A stretch of 64,000 bases of DNA from the NCBI RefSeq assembly GCF_014652715.1, contig NZ_BMZI01000001.1:296801-360800 (forward strand), in the 5' to 3' direction. Origin of the DNA: Salinicola rhizosphaerae. GTDB taxonomy: Bacteria; Pseudomonadota; Gammaproteobacteria; Pseudomonadales; Halomonadaceae. The notes beneath the pieces are model-generated. The model had not been told where the DNA came from. It searched no databases and saw only the letters and a program-made list of their open reading frames with translations. A program made the translations under genes and the position numbers. Below are positions 35,934 through 48,285 of this stretch, piece by piece. Numbering within the stretch: position 1 is the first letter of the stretch; each line of letters begins with the position of its first letter.

Positions 35934-36740
35934 ATGGGCGAATTGCGGGTGAGCGTGGTACAGACCGATCTGGTCTGGGAGAACGCGGCAGCCAATCGGC
36001 GCGCGCTCCATGCCGCCATGGCGGCGCTGGATGGCAGCCTGACGGATCTGATCGTGCTCCCTGAAATGTTCGCCACCGGCTTTAGCATGCAGTCGGAAAC
36101 GCTGGCGGAGCCGGCCCAGGACAGCCCCTCGATCCAATGGCTTATCGAACAGGCTCGCGAGCGCGATTGTGCGATCACCGGCAGTCTCGCGATCGCCGAT
36201 CACGGTAGCTGCTACAACCGATTGATCTGGGTCACGCCGACCGGCGACGTCAGCTACTACGACAAACGCCACCTCTTTCGCATGGGCGCGGAGCCCGACC
36301 ACTACACTGGCGGTGGTTCGCGGGCCGTCGTGCAGATCAACGGTTTCCGAATTCTGCTGAGCGTCTGCTATGACCTCCGTTTTCCGGTGTGGCTGCGCCA
36401 GCAGCCGAGCGAGGGTGAGGCGTTCGAGTACGATGCACTGCTCTGCGTTGCCAACTGGCCGGCGGCACGCCGTCACTCGTGGCGCACGCTGCTGCAGGCG
36501 AGAGCGGTCGAGAATCTCAGCTACGTCATCGGCGTCAATCGCATCGGCGAAGATGGCAACGGCCTGACCTACGCCGGCGATTCGATGGTGATCGATTTCA
36601 AGGGAGAGCCTATCGTCGACCGGCCCCAGGGCGAGGCGTTCGTCGAGACCGCCACGCTCTCCTCGGAGGCGCTTGCTGCCTTCCGCGACAAGTTTCCCGC
36701 CTGGCGCGACGCCGATCGCTTCACGCTGGCTCTGGATTGA
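35934..36740 (+). CDS. Carbon-nitrogen hydrolase, omega-amidase (YafV/Nit2-like)
   Basis: The nitrilase-fold protein (268 residues) has the full catalytic triad: Glu44 (VLPEMF), Lys111 (YYDKRHLF) and Cys145 (SVCYDLRFP). The closest pattern is YafV/Nit2 omega-amidase, which deaminates 2-oxoglutaramate or 2-oxosuccinamate in the methionine/glutamine transaminase route. The ATG at 35934 has AAGGAG seven bases upstream; earlier in-frame codons are too close to it. It is not flagellar and marks the end of the fla block. Confidence 0.87.
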   Translation: MGELRVSVVQTDLVWENAAANRRALHAAMAALDGSLTDLIVLPEMFATGFSMQSETLAEPAQDSPSIQWLIEQARERDCAITGSLAIADHGSCYNRLIWVTPTGDVSYYDKRHLFRMGAEPDHYTGGGSRAVVQINGFRILLSVCYDLRFPVWLRQQPSEGEAFEYDALLCVANWPAARRHSWRTLLQARAVENLSYVIGVNRIGEDGNGLTYAGDSMVIDFKGEPIVDRPQGEAFVETATLSSEALAAFRDKFPAWRDADRFTLALD

Positions 36741-36867
36741 TTCCGGCCTCATTACACGCCCCGATGCGCGCGTGCGGATTCCGCCGCATGCCGCACGAGC
36801 CTGATTCCCCTTTATTCTCCACCCTTGCTTACATACCGAATTCGATTGATCCGAGGAATAGTCACCG

Positions 36868-37569
36868 ATGCGTCTGGACCGATATCTCAGCGAAGCCACC
36901 GAATTGACCCGCAGCCAGGCCAAGCGCGTGCTGCGTCTCGAGGAGGTGACCGTCAATGGCGAGCCGGTGAAGGATGGGGCCAGGCAGGTCTCCGACGAGG
37001 ACGATATTCGCTGGCAGGAGGAGCCCATCACGCGAGTGGGGTGGCGTTATCTGATGATGCACAAGCCCGTCGGCGTGGAGTGTTCGCTGCGCCCCACGCA
37101 CTATCCGTCGGTCATGGAGCTGATCGAGATTCCCCAGCGTGAACGTCTGCATCCGGTTGGGCGACTCGATGTCGAGACATCGGGATTGCTCCTGATCACC
37201 GACGACGGGCAGTGGACGCACCGCGTGACATCGCCCAACCGTGCCTGTCTCAAGCGCTACCGAGCGACGCTGGAGGCTCCGTTGAGCGACAACGTGGCCA
37301 GGCGGCTCAAGAAGCGCTTCGAGGCAGGGATCGTGCTGCAGGGTGAAGAGCAGGCCACGCGCCCGGCGACGTTCGAGCGGCTGGCCGATCACGAGGTCGT
37401 CATTGGCGTTACCGAAGGGCGCTATCATCAGGTGCGGCGCATGACGGCCGCTGTCGGTCTGTCGATCGTGACGCTGCATCGCGAGTCTATTGGCGCGCTC
37501 TCTCTCGATGCCGACCTCGAGCCGGGTGAGTGTCGCTTCCTCACTGCCGAGGAGATCGCGTCGTTTTAG
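36868..37569 (+). CDS. rsuA: 16S rRNA pseudouridine(516) synthase
   Basis: An N-terminal S4 RNA-binding domain (about 1-55, MRLDRYLSEATELTRSQAKR) leads into a RsuA-type pseudouridine synthase with the catalytic Asp in GRLDVETSGLLLIT. At 233 residues it has the RsuA length (E. coli 231). It modifies U516 of 16S rRNA in assembling small subunits. RluE/RluF family members are alternatives but are less similar in length and motifs. Confidence 0.88.
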   Translation: MRLDRYLSEATELTRSQAKRVLRLEEVTVNGEPVKDGARQVSDEDDIRWQEEPITRVGWRYLMMHKPVGVECSLRPTHYPSVMELIEIPQRERLHPVGRLDVETSGLLLITDDGQWTHRVTSPNRACLKRYRATLEAPLSDNVARRLKKRFEAGIVLQGEEQATRPATFERLADHEVVIGVTEGRYHQVRRMTAAVGLSIVTLHRESIGALSLDADLEPGECRFLTAEEIASF

Positions 37570-37725
37570 GCATGCTGACCTTTATTCAAATTCAGTTTAT
37601 ACCGTTATCTTGCGTGCTACCAAACACACCAATTTCCGGTTTTTACGGGGCTGCAAAAAGCACTGATAGGCGCGGCACCCACCGTAACTTCGGCCGCAAC
37701 AGCGGCCATCGGGTTGGCTTCTTGA

Positions 37726-39335
<1,610 letters not shown>

Positions 39336-39339
<4 letters not shown>

Positions 39340-40448
39340 GGGCGCTCCTGAGCGGTTGGGCGGGCGGAAATCGAACTGAGGATATGGCGCGGGTCGAAGG
39401 CGTCGCGCAGCCCTTCACCGATGAACACCAGCAGTGACAACATCAGGCTGAGCGTGACGAACGCCGTGATGCCAAGCCAGGGTGCCTGCAGGTTGTTCTT
39501 GCCCTGGGCGACCAGTTCGCCGAGCGAGGGTGAACCTGACGGCAGCCCGAAGCCCAGAAAATCCAGCGCCGTCAGCGTGGTGATCGCGCCGGTGAAGAGA
39601 AACGGGATGAATGTCAGTGTCGCGACCATGGCATTGGGGAGTACGTGGCGCCACATGATCAGGCGCGAGGGAAGGCCGAGCGCCCGCGCGGCGCGAACGT
39701 ATTCGAGATTGCGCGCCCGCAGAAATTCGGCGCGAACGATATCGACCAGGCCAAGCCAGGAAAACATCAGCATGATGCCGAGCAGCCACCAGACGTTGGG
39801 TTCGACCAGGCTGGCCATGATGATCAGCAGAAACAGCACCGGTAGCCCGGACCAGATCTCGATCAGACGCTGCCCCACCAGGTCGATCTTGCCGCCGTAA
39901 TATCCCTGGATGCCGCCCAGCAATACTCCGAGCACGATAGAGCCTGCCGTCAGTGCCAGGGCAAAGGCGACCGAAAGTCGAAAGCCGTAGAGCACACGGG
40001 CAAAGACATCGCGCCCCTGGTCATCGGTACCGAGCCAGTGTCGCAGCGTGGGGGGAGAGGGAATCGGCCCCTCGACGTCCCGATCCAGCGTCTGATAGGA
40101 GAAGGGTACGGGCGGCCATAGCATCCAGCCGTCGTCTTCTATCTGCGCGCGGATCACCGGGTCGCGGTAGTCGGTCGCGGTCGGCAGGAAGCCGCCGAAC
40201 GTCGTCTCCGGGTAATCGACGAACAGAGGGGCATACCAGTTGCCCTCGTAACGCATCACGATCGGCTTGTCGTTGGCCACGAATTCGGCGCCGAGGCTGA
40301 TCGCGAACAGCAGGCCGAAGAGCCAGAGCGACCACCAGGCGCGACGGTTGCCACGAAAGACGCGCAACCGACGCCGCGCGATGGGCGACAGTCGCCCGCG
40401 GCCATTCGAAGGCGCGTCGCGCCGGGGGACGTGAGCTTGGTTCATCAT
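39336..40448 (-). CDS. yejE: YejE peptide ABC transporter permease
   Basis: The protein (370 residues from the ATG at 40448) has an N-terminal membrane helix, a large periplasmic segment and five further helices with the permease EAA-type loop ([19 protein letters not shown]). It pairs with YejB. The start overlaps the yejB stop (ATGA); the frame extends upstream into yejB without support. Confidence 0.92.
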
Positions 40449-41524
40449 GACTCCCGAGCGCTGAAGTCGATGCGCGGATCGACCCAAGCGTAAGTTAGAT
40501 CCGATATCAGCTTCAGCAGCAGCCCGATGACGGTATAGAGATAGAGGGTGCCGAAGATCAGCGGGTAATCGCGCTGCATGACGGCCTCGAACCCGAGCAG
40601 GCCGAGGCCGTTGAGCGAGAAGATCACCTCGATCAGGAGCGATCCGGTAAAGAAGATGCCGATCAATGCCGCGGGCATCCCCGCAATGATGATCAGCATG
40701 GCGTTACGAAAGACGTGCCCGTAGAGCACGCGCCGGTCCGAGGCACCCTTGGCACGGGCGGTCAGTACATACTGCTTGTGAATCTCGTCGAGGAAGCTGT
40801 TCTTGGTCAGCATCGTCAGCGTGGCGAAGCTTCCGATGGCGGAGGCCGTCACGGGGAGCGCGATATGCCAGAGATAATCGCCAACCTTGCCCAGGGGCGA
40901 GAGTTCGTTGAAGTTGGCCGAGGTCAGCCCGCGCAGCGGAAACCAGTTGAGATAGCTCCCGCCGGCGAAGACCACGATCAGCAAAATTGCCAGCAGAAAG
41001 CCGGGAATCGCATAGCCGACAATCACCACGCCCGAAGACCAGACGTCGAAGGCGCTGCCGTGACGCAGCGCCTTGCGGATGCCCAGGGGAATCGAGATCA
41101 GGTAGACGAGCAGGGTGGTCCAGAGGCCGAGCGATATCGACACCGGCAGGCGCTCGAGGATCAGATCGATGACGGGGCGACCCCGAAACAGGCTGTCGCC
41201 GAGATCGAAGCGGGCGTAGTCGCGGATCATCAGCGCGAAACGCTCCCAGGCGGGCTTGTCGAAGCCGTACTCTTGGGTGAGCTGCTGTCGCAGCTCCTCG
41301 TTCACGCCCTGGATGCGCTGACTATCGCTGGCGCTATGGCCTCCACCCTCGTTGCCGCTGCCGCCGAGCCCGGTGCTGGCGAGGCTGCCAAGCCCTTCGA
41401 AACGGGCCATCATCTGGTCGATGGGTCCACCGGGCGCCGCCTGAACGATGAGGAAATTGAGCAGCAATATGCCGAACAGCGTCGGGATCATCAGCAGTAG
41501 ACGGCGGGCGATGTAGCTGGCCAT
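40445..41524 (-). CDS. yejB: YejB peptide ABC transporter permease
   Basis: This DppB-like permease has an N-terminal helix ([20 protein letters not shown]), the characteristic APGGPID motif and an EAA loop ([19 protein letters not shown]). The ATG at 41524 (MASYIARRL, 359 residues) follows the yejA stop by six bases. A Ser/Gly-rich stretch ([14 protein letters not shown]) in the first periplasmic loop is typical of YejB. Confidence 0.92.
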   Translation of the reverse strand: MASYIARRLLLMIPTLFGILLLNFLIVQAAPGGPIDQMMARFEGLGSLASTGLGGSGNEGGGHSASDSQRIQGVNEELRQQLTQEYGFDKPAWERFALMIRDYARFDLGDSLFRGRPVIDLILERLPVSISLGLWTTLLVYLISIPLGIRKALRHGSAFDVWSSGVVIVGYAIPGFLLAILLIVVFAGGSYLNWFPLRGLTSANFNELSPLGKVGDYLWHIALPVTASAIGSFATLTMLTKNSFLDEIHKQYVLTARAKGASDRRVLYGHVFRNAMLIIIAGMPAALIGIFFTGSLLIEVIFSLNGLGLLGFEAVMQRDYPLIFGTLYLYTVIGLLLKLISDLTYAWVDPRIDFSARES

Positions 41525-41529
41525 GGCGC

Positions 41530-43458
41530 TTACTCCTGTCCACGCTGGTGTGCGGTGACTGCGCGAGCTCGCTCGGGGTCGACCCACCAGACCGAGAAGT
41601 CGAGGTTATAGCGCGGCCAGGGCTGGGGGTAACCGAACTTGTTCCAGGTCGCTACGCGAGTGCCGTCGAGATACCACTGCGGAATGACATAGAAACCCCA
41701 GCGCAGCACCCGATCCAGCGCCTGGGCAGCCGTGTCGAGTGCCTCGCGAGAGTCGGCCGCGATCAGATCGTCGACCAGATGATCGACCACCGGATCGTTG
41801 ACGCCCGCCAGATTGCGGCTCTGGGGAACATCGACATAGTCGCTGCCCCAGAAGTCGCGTTGCTCGTTGCCGGGATTGGCGGATTGCGGAAAGCTGCCGA
41901 TGATCAAGTCGAAGTCGAATCGGCGCAGGCGGTCGAGGTACTGGTTGACGTCCACGACCCGGATGTGACTTTCGATGCCGAGTCGCTCGAGGTTGCGGGC
42001 GAACGGCTGGGTGACGCGTTCGAACTGCGAGTCGTAAAGCAGGAAATCGAGTGTCAACGGCCGCCCGGTAGTGGCGTTGACCATCTTGCCATCACGCACT
42101 TCGTAGCCGGCCGCCTTCAGTAGTTTCAGCGCCTGGCGTAGCCGTGGCCGTAGCGCCTCGGGTTGCTGCCTCGGTAGCGGCTGATCGAAAACCGCGGCGG
42201 GGAGTCGGTCCCGATAGGGCGCAAGCCAGCGGAGTTCACCGGCGCTCGGCAGACCCTTGGCCTCCATGTCGGAGTGCTGGAAGTAGCTGTGGGTGCGCCG
42301 ATAAGCACCGTAGAACATGTGTTCATTGAGCCAGTCGAAATTGAATACCAGCCCCAGCGCCTGCCGCACGCGCGGGTCCGATAGCTTGTCGCGACGGGTA
42401 TTGAACACGTAGCCCTGCATGCCCGCCGGCTGCTTGTCGGGGATGACCAGGCGGTCGATCAGCCCGGCACGCGCGGCAGGCGTATCGTAGGCCGTGGCCC
42501 AGCTCTTGGAGCTGTTCTCCAGTCGAAAGTCGAGGTCGCCGGCCAGAAAGGCCTCCAGCGCGACCGACTGATCGCGGAAATAGTCGTAGACCAGACGACC
42601 GATGTTGTTGCGACCGCGATTGATCGGCAGGTCGCGGCCCCAGTAGTCGTCGACCCGGCGATAGACGATGCGTCGACCGGGATCGACCTCGGCGATCTCG
42701 TAGGGTCCGGACCCCGGCAGCTTGTCGAGCGTCGGTCGCGTGAAGTCATGCGACTGCCAGTAATGCTTCGGCAGCACCGGCAGCTGACCGAGGATCAGCG
42801 GCAGCTCACGCGAGTCGCTGCGCTTGAACGAGAAACGCACGGTGCGCTCGCTCAGCGCCTCGACCGACGCGACGTTGGCGTAATAAGCGCGATAGAACGG
42901 CTGGCCCTTGTCACGCAGCAGACGGAAGCTGAACACGACATCGCCAGCGGTGACCGGCGAGCCATCGTGAAAGCGCGCCTGCGGGCGAAGATCGATCTCC
43001 ATCCAGCTTCGGTCGGGGGCCAGCCGGATGCCGCCGGCAAGCAGGCCGTACATGGTGAAAGGCTCGTCTGCGCTGGAGACCATGAGAGTGTCGTAGGTCT
43101 GTTCGAGGCCGAGAGCGGGCGTGCCCTGGATGATGAACGGATTGGTCGAGTCGAAGCTGCCGCTGGCGGCGCGGCGCAGCGTGCCGCCTTTCGGGGCACC
43201 CGGGTTGGCATACGGGAGGTGGTCGAAGTCCGGCGCCAGGGCGGGCTCGCCGTAGAGCGCCAGCGCGTGGACGGTGGGAACGCGACTCTCGGTATCGGGC
43301 TGGGAGTCGGCCCCGGCCTGCGCGTCAGTCGGCGCTCCCGCGCTGGTATGGTTGCTGACGTCGGCGGTAGCCGCTCGGGCAACGGCGGACGGTAGCAGCC
43401 CGAACATCGGCGTGAGGCAGAGGAGCAGCCCCGTCAGCAGGTGGCGTGCGTAGCGCAT
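41530..43458 (-). CDS. yejA: YejA peptide ABC transporter substrate-binding protein
   Basis: A Sec signal peptide (ending near AVARAA) precedes a class C (OppA/DppA-type) solute-binding protein of about 600 residues with the typical [18 protein letters not shown] block. It delivers peptides to YejBE in the periplasm. It is the first gene of yejABEF. An acidic 35-residue linker lies after the signal. Confidence 0.92.
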   Translation of the reverse strand: MRYARHLLTGLLLCLTPMFGLLPSAVARAATADVSNHTSAGAPTDAQAGADSQPDTESRVPTVHALALYGEPALAPDFDHLPYANPGAPKGGTLRRAASGSFDSTNPFIIQGTPALGLEQTYDTLMVSSADEPFTMYGLLAGGIRLAPDRSWMEIDLRPQARFHDGSPVTAGDVVFSFRLLRDKGQPFYRAYYANVASVEALSERTVRFSFKRSDSRELPLILGQLPVLPKHYWQSHDFTRPTLDKLPGSGPYEIAEVDPGRRIVYRRVDDYWGRDLPINRGRNNIGRLVYDYFRDQSVALEAFLAGDLDFRLENSSKSWATAYDTPAARAGLIDRLVIPDKQPAGMQGYVFNTRRDKLSDPRVRQALGLVFNFDWLNEHMFYGAYRRTHSYFQHSDMEAKGLPSAGELRWLAPYRDRLPAAVFDQPLPRQQPEALRPRLRQALKLLKAAGYEVRDGKMVNATTGRPLTLDFLLYDSQFERVTQPFARNLERLGIESHIRVVDVNQYLDRLRRFDFDLIIGSFPQSANPGNEQRDFWGSDYVDVPQSRNLAGVNDPVVDHLVDDLIAADSREALDTAAQALDRVLRWGFYVIPQWYLDGTRVATWNKFGYPQPWPRYNLDFSVWWVDPERARAVTAHQRGQE

Positions 43459-43630
43459 TCAACGACTTTCCCGATCTCTCGATGGCGACAACCCGATGCC
43501 GCTCACCGAACACGACATCAAAACGTTCCGGCAGTTTTACCGGGAACCCCGACCGAGCGCTACCGGTGGCGAGGGGTTTTCTGATCGGCTGCCTTCAGAT
43601 TCTCGACGGTTTGCCCGCGGCGAACCCGGT

Positions 43631-44779
43631 TCAGTCGTTCTGGGCCAGTGCCTGCGCCGGTACCGATAGCGTCTGACCAATGCGAATCACGTCGCCCTTG
43701 AGCGTATTCTCCCGGCGGATTTCGCCTACGCTGGCGCCGAAGCGCGCGGCAATGGCGGAGAGCGTGTCGCCACGACGCACGACGTAGCGATTCATGACGG
43801 TGCGCTCGGCGGCGGGAAGCGTCTCCAGATTGGCCAGGAAACGCTGCTTGGCAGCGATCGGCACCAGGATGCTGGCATCCTGGCGAGGGCGGGTGGAGGC
43901 CCGCTTGAAACCGGGATTGAGCGAGCGCAGGGTCTGCTCGGAGACGCCCGCCAGTTCGGCGGCCAGCGACAGCGTCAGGGGGCCGTCGGTGGCCACCTTG
44001 ACGAACTGTGCGTCGTCCGGGATCGAAGGAAGCGCGATGCCGTACTGTTCCGGCTCGTCGATGACTTCCGAAAGGGCCAGCAGTCGAGGAACGTAGGCCA
44101 TCGTCTCCGCCGGTAGCCTGAGGTGCCAGTAATCGATCGGCTCGCCGCGATTCGCGGCGACGTCGCGCGCCGTATTCACGGTGCCTGCACCAGCGTTGTA
44201 GGCGGCGAGGGCGAGGAGTAGGTCACCGTCGTACCAGCGGCTGGCGAGCTGCTGAATGTAGCTCGCGGCAGCTTTCGTCGCGGCCATCACGTCGTGGCGT
44301 CCGTCGTACCAGTCGGTCCGCGAGAGTCCCATGGCGTCACCGGTACCCGGCATGAACTGCCACAGTCCGGCGGCGCCCCCCGGATTGGTCGCGGCCGGGT
44401 TGTAGCCGCTCTCGATGAACGGCAGCAGGGCAATCTCGGTCGGCAGGTGATCCGCTTCCAGCTGGCGCGTGACCCAACGTAGCCAGGGGCGAGACTGTGC
44501 CGCGATACGCTCGACGTGGCGCGGATGCTCGCGATACCACTCGAGCCACTCCTGCACGCGCGGGTTGGCCGTCTCGTGAGATAGCGCGAAACCCTTGCGC
44601 AGTCGCGTCCAGGTGTCGGGCGCGGGACGTTCGTCAAGGCGCAGGGCGGACCAGAACGTGTGCTGACGCGGTACCGATGAAGCTGGCTGGTTGGCTGCGG
44701 CTGTCAGCGGCAGCGTGGAGAGCAGCAGCGAACCCGCCAGGCCGAGGGCGACATGGCGACGTCGCGATCGGAATGTCAT
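43631..44779 (-). CDS. mltD: Membrane-bound lytic murein transglycosylase D-like protein
   Basis: A Sec signal (ending TAAA) is followed by an SLT transglycosylase domain (about 100-210) with the catalytic Glu in LLPFIESGYNP and the AGLWQFMPGT motif. A C-terminal LysM domain (YVVRRGDTLSAIAARFG) and a partial one before it bind peptidoglycan. No lipobox Cys is seen, unlike E. coli MltD. I choose the ATG at 44779 (382 residues). It lies downstream of gloB on the same strand. Confidence 0.88.
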   Translation of the reverse strand: MTFRSRRRHVALGLAGSLLLSTLPLTAAANQPASSVPRQHTFWSALRLDERPAPDTWTRLRKGFALSHETANPRVQEWLEWYREHPRHVERIAAQSRPWLRWVTRQLEADHLPTEIALLPFIESGYNPAATNPGGAAGLWQFMPGTGDAMGLSRTDWYDGRHDVMAATKAAASYIQQLASRWYDGDLLLALAAYNAGAGTVNTARDVAANRGEPIDYWHLRLPAETMAYVPRLLALSEVIDEPEQYGIALPSIPDDAQFVKVATDGPLTLSLAAELAGVSEQTLRSLNPGFKRASTRPRQDASILVPIAAKQRFLANLETLPAAERTVMNRYVVRRGDTLSAIAARFGASVGEIRRENTLKGDVIRIGQTLSVPAQALAQND

Positions 44780-44869
44780 GTGTCGAGAATCCTTCGAGTC
44801 ACTCTTGTCGCGGCCCATGGGTGCCGGCGAGATTCGTGAGCTGAGATATCGTTAGCCGATCTCTCCGTA

Positions 44870-45637
44870 TCAGAAGCGGTCTTTCCAGGCGCGCAGGGTA
44901 GCGAACGCGCTTTCGCGATCGTCCGCGGGACCTTGCTCGGCAAGCGTTGCCCGGATGCCAGGCTGATCGATACGCAGAAACGGGTTGATCTGGCGCTCCC
45001 GGCCGAGCGTGGTCGGCAGCGTCGGTCGGTCGTGGCCGCGGGCCTTCTCGCACTCGCGGTGGTAGGCATCGCGTGCGGGATTGTCCGGTTCAGCGGCGGT
45101 CGCGAAAGCCAGGTTGGCCAGCGTGTATTCGTGGGCAGCGAAGACCAGGGTGTCATCGGCCAGGGCATCGAACTTGCCCAGCGACGTCTGCATCTGCTGG
45201 GCCGTGCCCTCGAAGCAGCGGCCGCAGCCGGCAGAGAACAGCGTGTCGCCAGCGAACAGCAGCGTCGGTGTGCCGGAGGCGTAGAACGCGATATGATCCA
45301 GGGTATGACCGGGGACGGCGAAGATCTCGAATCGGCGACCCAGGACGCGGCACTCGTCGCCGTCGCCGAGCGTGTGCTGGATGCCGGCGATCGCGGGGTT
45401 GTCCGGGCCGTAGACCGTCGGCGAGTAGCGCTCGATCAGTGTCTGCAGGCCGCCGGTGTGATCTTGATGGTGATGCGTGATCAGTACGGTATCCAGCGTG
45501 AGATTCTCGCGTTCCAGCCAGGCGATGACCGGCTCGGCGTCGCCCGGATCGACCACGGCAACGCCAGGGGCCGTATCCTGGCGCAATAGCCAGATATAGT
45601 TATCCTGGAATGCGGGAATCGGTATCACGGTCAGCAT
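44870..45637 (-). CDS. gloB: Hydroxyacylglutathione hydrolase (glyoxalase II)
   Basis: The metallo-beta-lactamase fold protein has the motif THHHQDHTGG (His55, His57, Asp59, His60) that binds two metals, and the C-terminal HAGH-type domain (NPFLRIDQPGIR). At 255 residues it matches GloB (E. coli 251). It hydrolyses lactoylglutathione in methylglyoxal detoxification. It is divergent from the methyltransferase gene, a conserved arrangement. Confidence 0.93.
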   Translation of the reverse strand: MLTVIPIPAFQDNYIWLLRQDTAPGVAVVDPGDAEPVIAWLERENLTLDTVLITHHHQDHTGGLQTLIERYSPTVYGPDNPAIAGIQHTLGDGDECRVLGRRFEIFAVPGHTLDHIAFYASGTPTLLFAGDTLFSAGCGRCFEGTAQQMQTSLGKFDALADDTLVFAAHEYTLANLAFATAAEPDNPARDAYHRECEKARGHDRPTLPTTLGRERQINPFLRIDQPGIRATLAEQGPADDRESAFATLRAWKDRF

Positions 45638-46033
45638 GCGTCATCCTTTTTTCATCAGGTCCGGCGCCACTTTCATCAGGTCCGGCGCCACGAGCCCCGG
45701 TGTCAGCGGGTCCGATGTCGTCAGATCCCGTGCCGTCGAGTCGGGCTCGGTAAGCCCTCCAGTCGTGAGCACCTCCGGGCCAGCCAAATCGAGCGGTGGC
45801 ACCATCGATTCACAGGCTTGCCGTCACGGCGAGCGTCGTTGAGACCGGCCGAGCGGGCTCGGGTTCCGTCGTCCTCGCGGACGCGGTGATCGGCACGGTC
45901 TCGCGAAGCCGCCGCCGGAGTCGGCAATCGCGCGAGGCGTCAGCGATGACCCGGCGCAGAACCTCGCCGACCGAGAGCGGTCGAATCACGATGCGACGCC
46001 AAAAAGCGACAACCTTGGGGAGTAAACGCCGCC
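45638..46033. other. gloB upstream region with a perfect 21-bp tandem duplication
   Basis: The 396-bp gap between divergent gloB and the methyltransferase gene contains two exact 21-bp copies, 45650-45670 and 45671-45691, starting TTTCATCAGGTCC. A 45636-45842 frame that runs over them has no protein-like features. Promoters for both flanking genes must lie here; no clear elements were identified. Confidence 0.55.
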
Positions 46034-46876
46034 GTGTCAATCTCGCAGCTCGATTCGTCACTGGCTTCGATCGTCCAGCAGGGACGTCTTTTCTGGGCCT
46101 CCAGTCCCGGCCAGGCACTCTGGCGGGCCGAGCGGGCGTGCCTGGGGCCGCACTGCGAACAGCATCGCGGCATCGTCAGTCTACAGCTCGGCATGGCACC
46201 GCTGATCAGCGACATGTGCCCGGTACGCCATACGCTGGACTGGGCGCCTCGGTCTGATCTCGTCCGCCAACCCAACACGCTCGTCTGCAAGCCGACACAT
46301 CTTCCGCTGGCCGACGAAAGCGTCGACCTGACGCTGGTGCATCATCTGCTGGAAGCGGTGGACAATCCGCACCACGTGATGCAGGAAGCCGCTCGCGTGA
46401 CCCGCTCGGACGGTCGGCTGCTGGTCTTCGGCTGGTCCCCGCTAGGACCGGCGGGCGTTTTGCCGAGTCGACGGCCGGTACCCTGGCAGCGTCAGTGGCG
46501 CGCGCCGCGCCGTCTGAGCGACTGGCTTGCGTTTGTCGATTTCGAGATCGAACGGGTAGACTACTGCGGATTTCGCCTGCCGTGGCGCTCGATTCACAAT
46601 GCCCGGCTGGAGACGCTGGGCCGACGCTACAATGTGCCCTGGGCCACGGCCTACTTGCTGGTGGCCCGCCGGCGCAGCGTACCGGTGCAGCCGATCCGGT
46701 TGCGTCGACCGGCCGTCGCCGGCGTCAAGTCCGGTGCCTGGCTCGGGCTCGCGCGCGGGCGGCCAGAGGAGGACCGGCGGCTCGAGGTCGGGTCAGCGCA
46801 TGCCGCACGAACCGGCGAAGCGCGGCGTGAGGTCAAGGCGCCGCCCAAACGGCGCGAGCCCGTTTCCCCGATCTAG
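46034..46876 (+). CDS. Class I SAM-dependent methyltransferase-like protein
   Basis: The 280-residue protein has a Methyltransf_11-like core (about 80-140, with VDLTLVHHLLEAVDNPHHVM and a following SDGRLLVFGWSP). The glycine-rich SAM loop (motif I) is not evident, as usual for this family found next to gloB and rnhA in many gammaproteobacteria. The C-terminal 50 residues are Arg/Pro-rich and probably disordered. It starts at a GTG. The substrate is unknown. Confidence 0.8.
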   Translation: MSISQLDSSLASIVQQGRLFWASSPGQALWRAERACLGPHCEQHRGIVSLQLGMAPLISDMCPVRHTLDWAPRSDLVRQPNTLVCKPTHLPLADESVDLTLVHHLLEAVDNPHHVMQEAARVTRSDGRLLVFGWSPLGPAGVLPSRRPVPWQRQWRAPRRLSDWLAFVDFEIERVDYCGFRLPWRSIHNARLETLGRRYNVPWATAYLLVARRRSVPVQPIRLRRPAVAGVKSGAWLGLARGRPEEDRRLEVGSAHAARTGEARREVKAPPKRREPVSPI

Positions 46877-46948
46877 TCCGTGGCAAGACTGCCTTGGCGG
46901 TCTGTAACCCGCGGTATTCCATCATTCGTCACCGAGAGAGTTACCGAT

Positions 46949-47443
46949 TTGTCTGCCCCCGACACGACCGCCTCATCGTCACCTTCCGTGACCATCTATA
47001 CCGACGGCGGATGTCGCGGCAACCCCGGTCCGGGCGGCTGGGGAGCGCTGATGATCAGCGGCCCTCATCGTAAGGCGTTGAAGGGCGGCGAGCCCGACAC
47101 CACCAACAATCGCATGGAGCTCATGGCAGCGATTCAGGCACTGCGAGCCCTCGATCGGCCCTGTCGCGTCGCGCTCTGGACGGATTCGCAGTACGTGCGC
47201 AAGGGCATTACCGAGTGGATTCACGGCTGGCAGAAACGCGGCTGGATCACGGCGTCGAAGCAGCCGGTCAAGAACGCCGAGCTATGGCGGGAACTGCTGG
47301 CGGAGACGCAGCGTCATGAGGTCGAGTGGCACTGGGTCAAGGGGCACAGCGGCCATGAAGGCAATGAAGCCGCCGACCGCCTGGTCAACGAGGCGATCGA
47401 TGACGTCGTCGATCAGCGTCGACGCGCGGCACCGCAGCGCTGA
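46949..47443 (+). CDS. rnhA: Ribonuclease HI
   Basis: All RNase HI active-site residues are visible: Asp19 ([14 protein letters not shown]), Glu57 (RMELMAAI), Asp79 (LWTDSQYV), His133 and Asp143 ([12 protein letters not shown]). It degrades RNA in RNA-DNA hybrids. I choose a TTG start at 46949 (164 residues; E. coli 155) with GAGAGAG upstream; an ATG at 46880 would add 23 unconserved residues. It sits next to dnaQ as in E. coli, but on the same strand. Confidence 0.92.
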   Translation: MSAPDTTASSSPSVTIYTDGGCRGNPGPGGWGALMISGPHRKALKGGEPDTTNNRMELMAAIQALRALDRPCRVALWTDSQYVRKGITEWIHGWQKRGWITASKQPVKNAELWRELLAETQRHEVEWHWVKGHSGHEGNEAADRLVNEAIDDVVDQRRRAAPQR

Positions 47444-47535
47444 TCATGATTTCCACTGCGGTTCTTCAGCGGGTCCGACAGGATCAAAAGTTGACTCCAG
47501 CGCTTTAGAGAGCCAGTGCTTTAGTGAGGTAAAAC

Positions 47536-48285
47536 ATGCGTCAGATCGTCATGGATACGGAAACCACCGGTATCGATCCGCGCGAAGGGCATCGGGTCAT
47601 CGAGATTGGCGGCATCGAGTTGATCAATCGGCGTTTTACCGGCCGCACCTATCATCAATACATCAATCCCGAGCGCAATATCGAAGCCGAGGCGATCGAG
47701 ATCCACGGCATCACCAACGAGCGCGTCGCCGACGAGCCGGTCTTCGCACAGATTGCCGATGAGCTGTGGGCGTTCATGCAGGGCGCGGAGCTGGTCATTC
47801 ACAACGCGCCCTTCGACGTCGGGTTCTTCGATCACGAATTCAAGCTGGTCAATGCCGCGCGCGGCGAGCCAAAGCTCGGCCCGGTGGCCGAGCATTGTGG
47901 CGTGCTCGACACCCTGAAGATGGCGCGGCAGATGCATCCCGGTCAGCGCAACAGTCTCGACGCACTGTGCAAACGTTACGATATCGACAACGGCGAGCGT
48001 GTACTCCACGGCGCCTTGCTCGACTCGGAGATTCTTGCCGACGTCTATCTCGCCATGACCGGCGGACAGACGGCGCTGTCACTCGCCGGTAACGACGAGG
48101 CTGGCGGCTCGGATGCCGGCAGCGCCAGCGGTATTCGCAGGGTCTCGCGCGAGGGCGTGACGTTGGCGGTCACGCGGCCCAGCGACGAAGAGTGGGCCGC
48201 GCACCGCGAGCGCCTGGAGGCGATTCGCCAGGCCGCCGGAGAGTGCCGGTGGGACGCGCTCGATGCCGATGGGAGCCAGCACTGA
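47536..48285 (+). CDS. dnaQ: DNA polymerase III epsilon subunit (proofreading exonuclease)
   Basis: The DEDDh exonuclease motifs are intact: Asp7/Glu9 (MDTETTGID), NAPFDVGFFDHEF and the LLDSEILADVYL block. A QTALSL stretch just after the exonuclease domain corresponds to the clamp-binding motif of E. coli epsilon (QTSMAF). The C-terminal about 60 residues should bind the alpha subunit. It edits replication errors. Its stop overlaps the nudC start (TGATG). Confidence 0.93.
   Translation: MRQIVMDTETTGIDPREGHRVIEIGGIELINRRFTGRTYHQYINPERNIEAEAIEIHGITNERVADEPVFAQIADELWAFMQGAELVIHNAPFDVGFFDHEFKLVNAARGEPKLGPVAEHCGVLDTLKMARQMHPGQRNSLDALCKRYDIDNGERVLHGALLDSEILADVYLAMTGGQTALSLAGNDEAGGSDAGSASGIRRVSREGVTLAVTRPSDEEWAAHRERLEAIRQAAGECRWDALDADGSQH

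Noticed and set aside
35298..37031. 577-codon minus-strand open frame across fliE, the nitrilase gene and rsuA
   Set aside because: It is antisense to three well-supported genes and has Arg/His-rich shadow composition with no domain pattern. GC-rich third positions commonly create such frames.
43545..43580. AACCCC/GGGGTTTT hairpin between yejA and mltD
   Set aside because: Its T-run is on the plus strand where no gene ends; on the minus strand, where mltD ends, the tail is not T-rich. Left out as a terminator.
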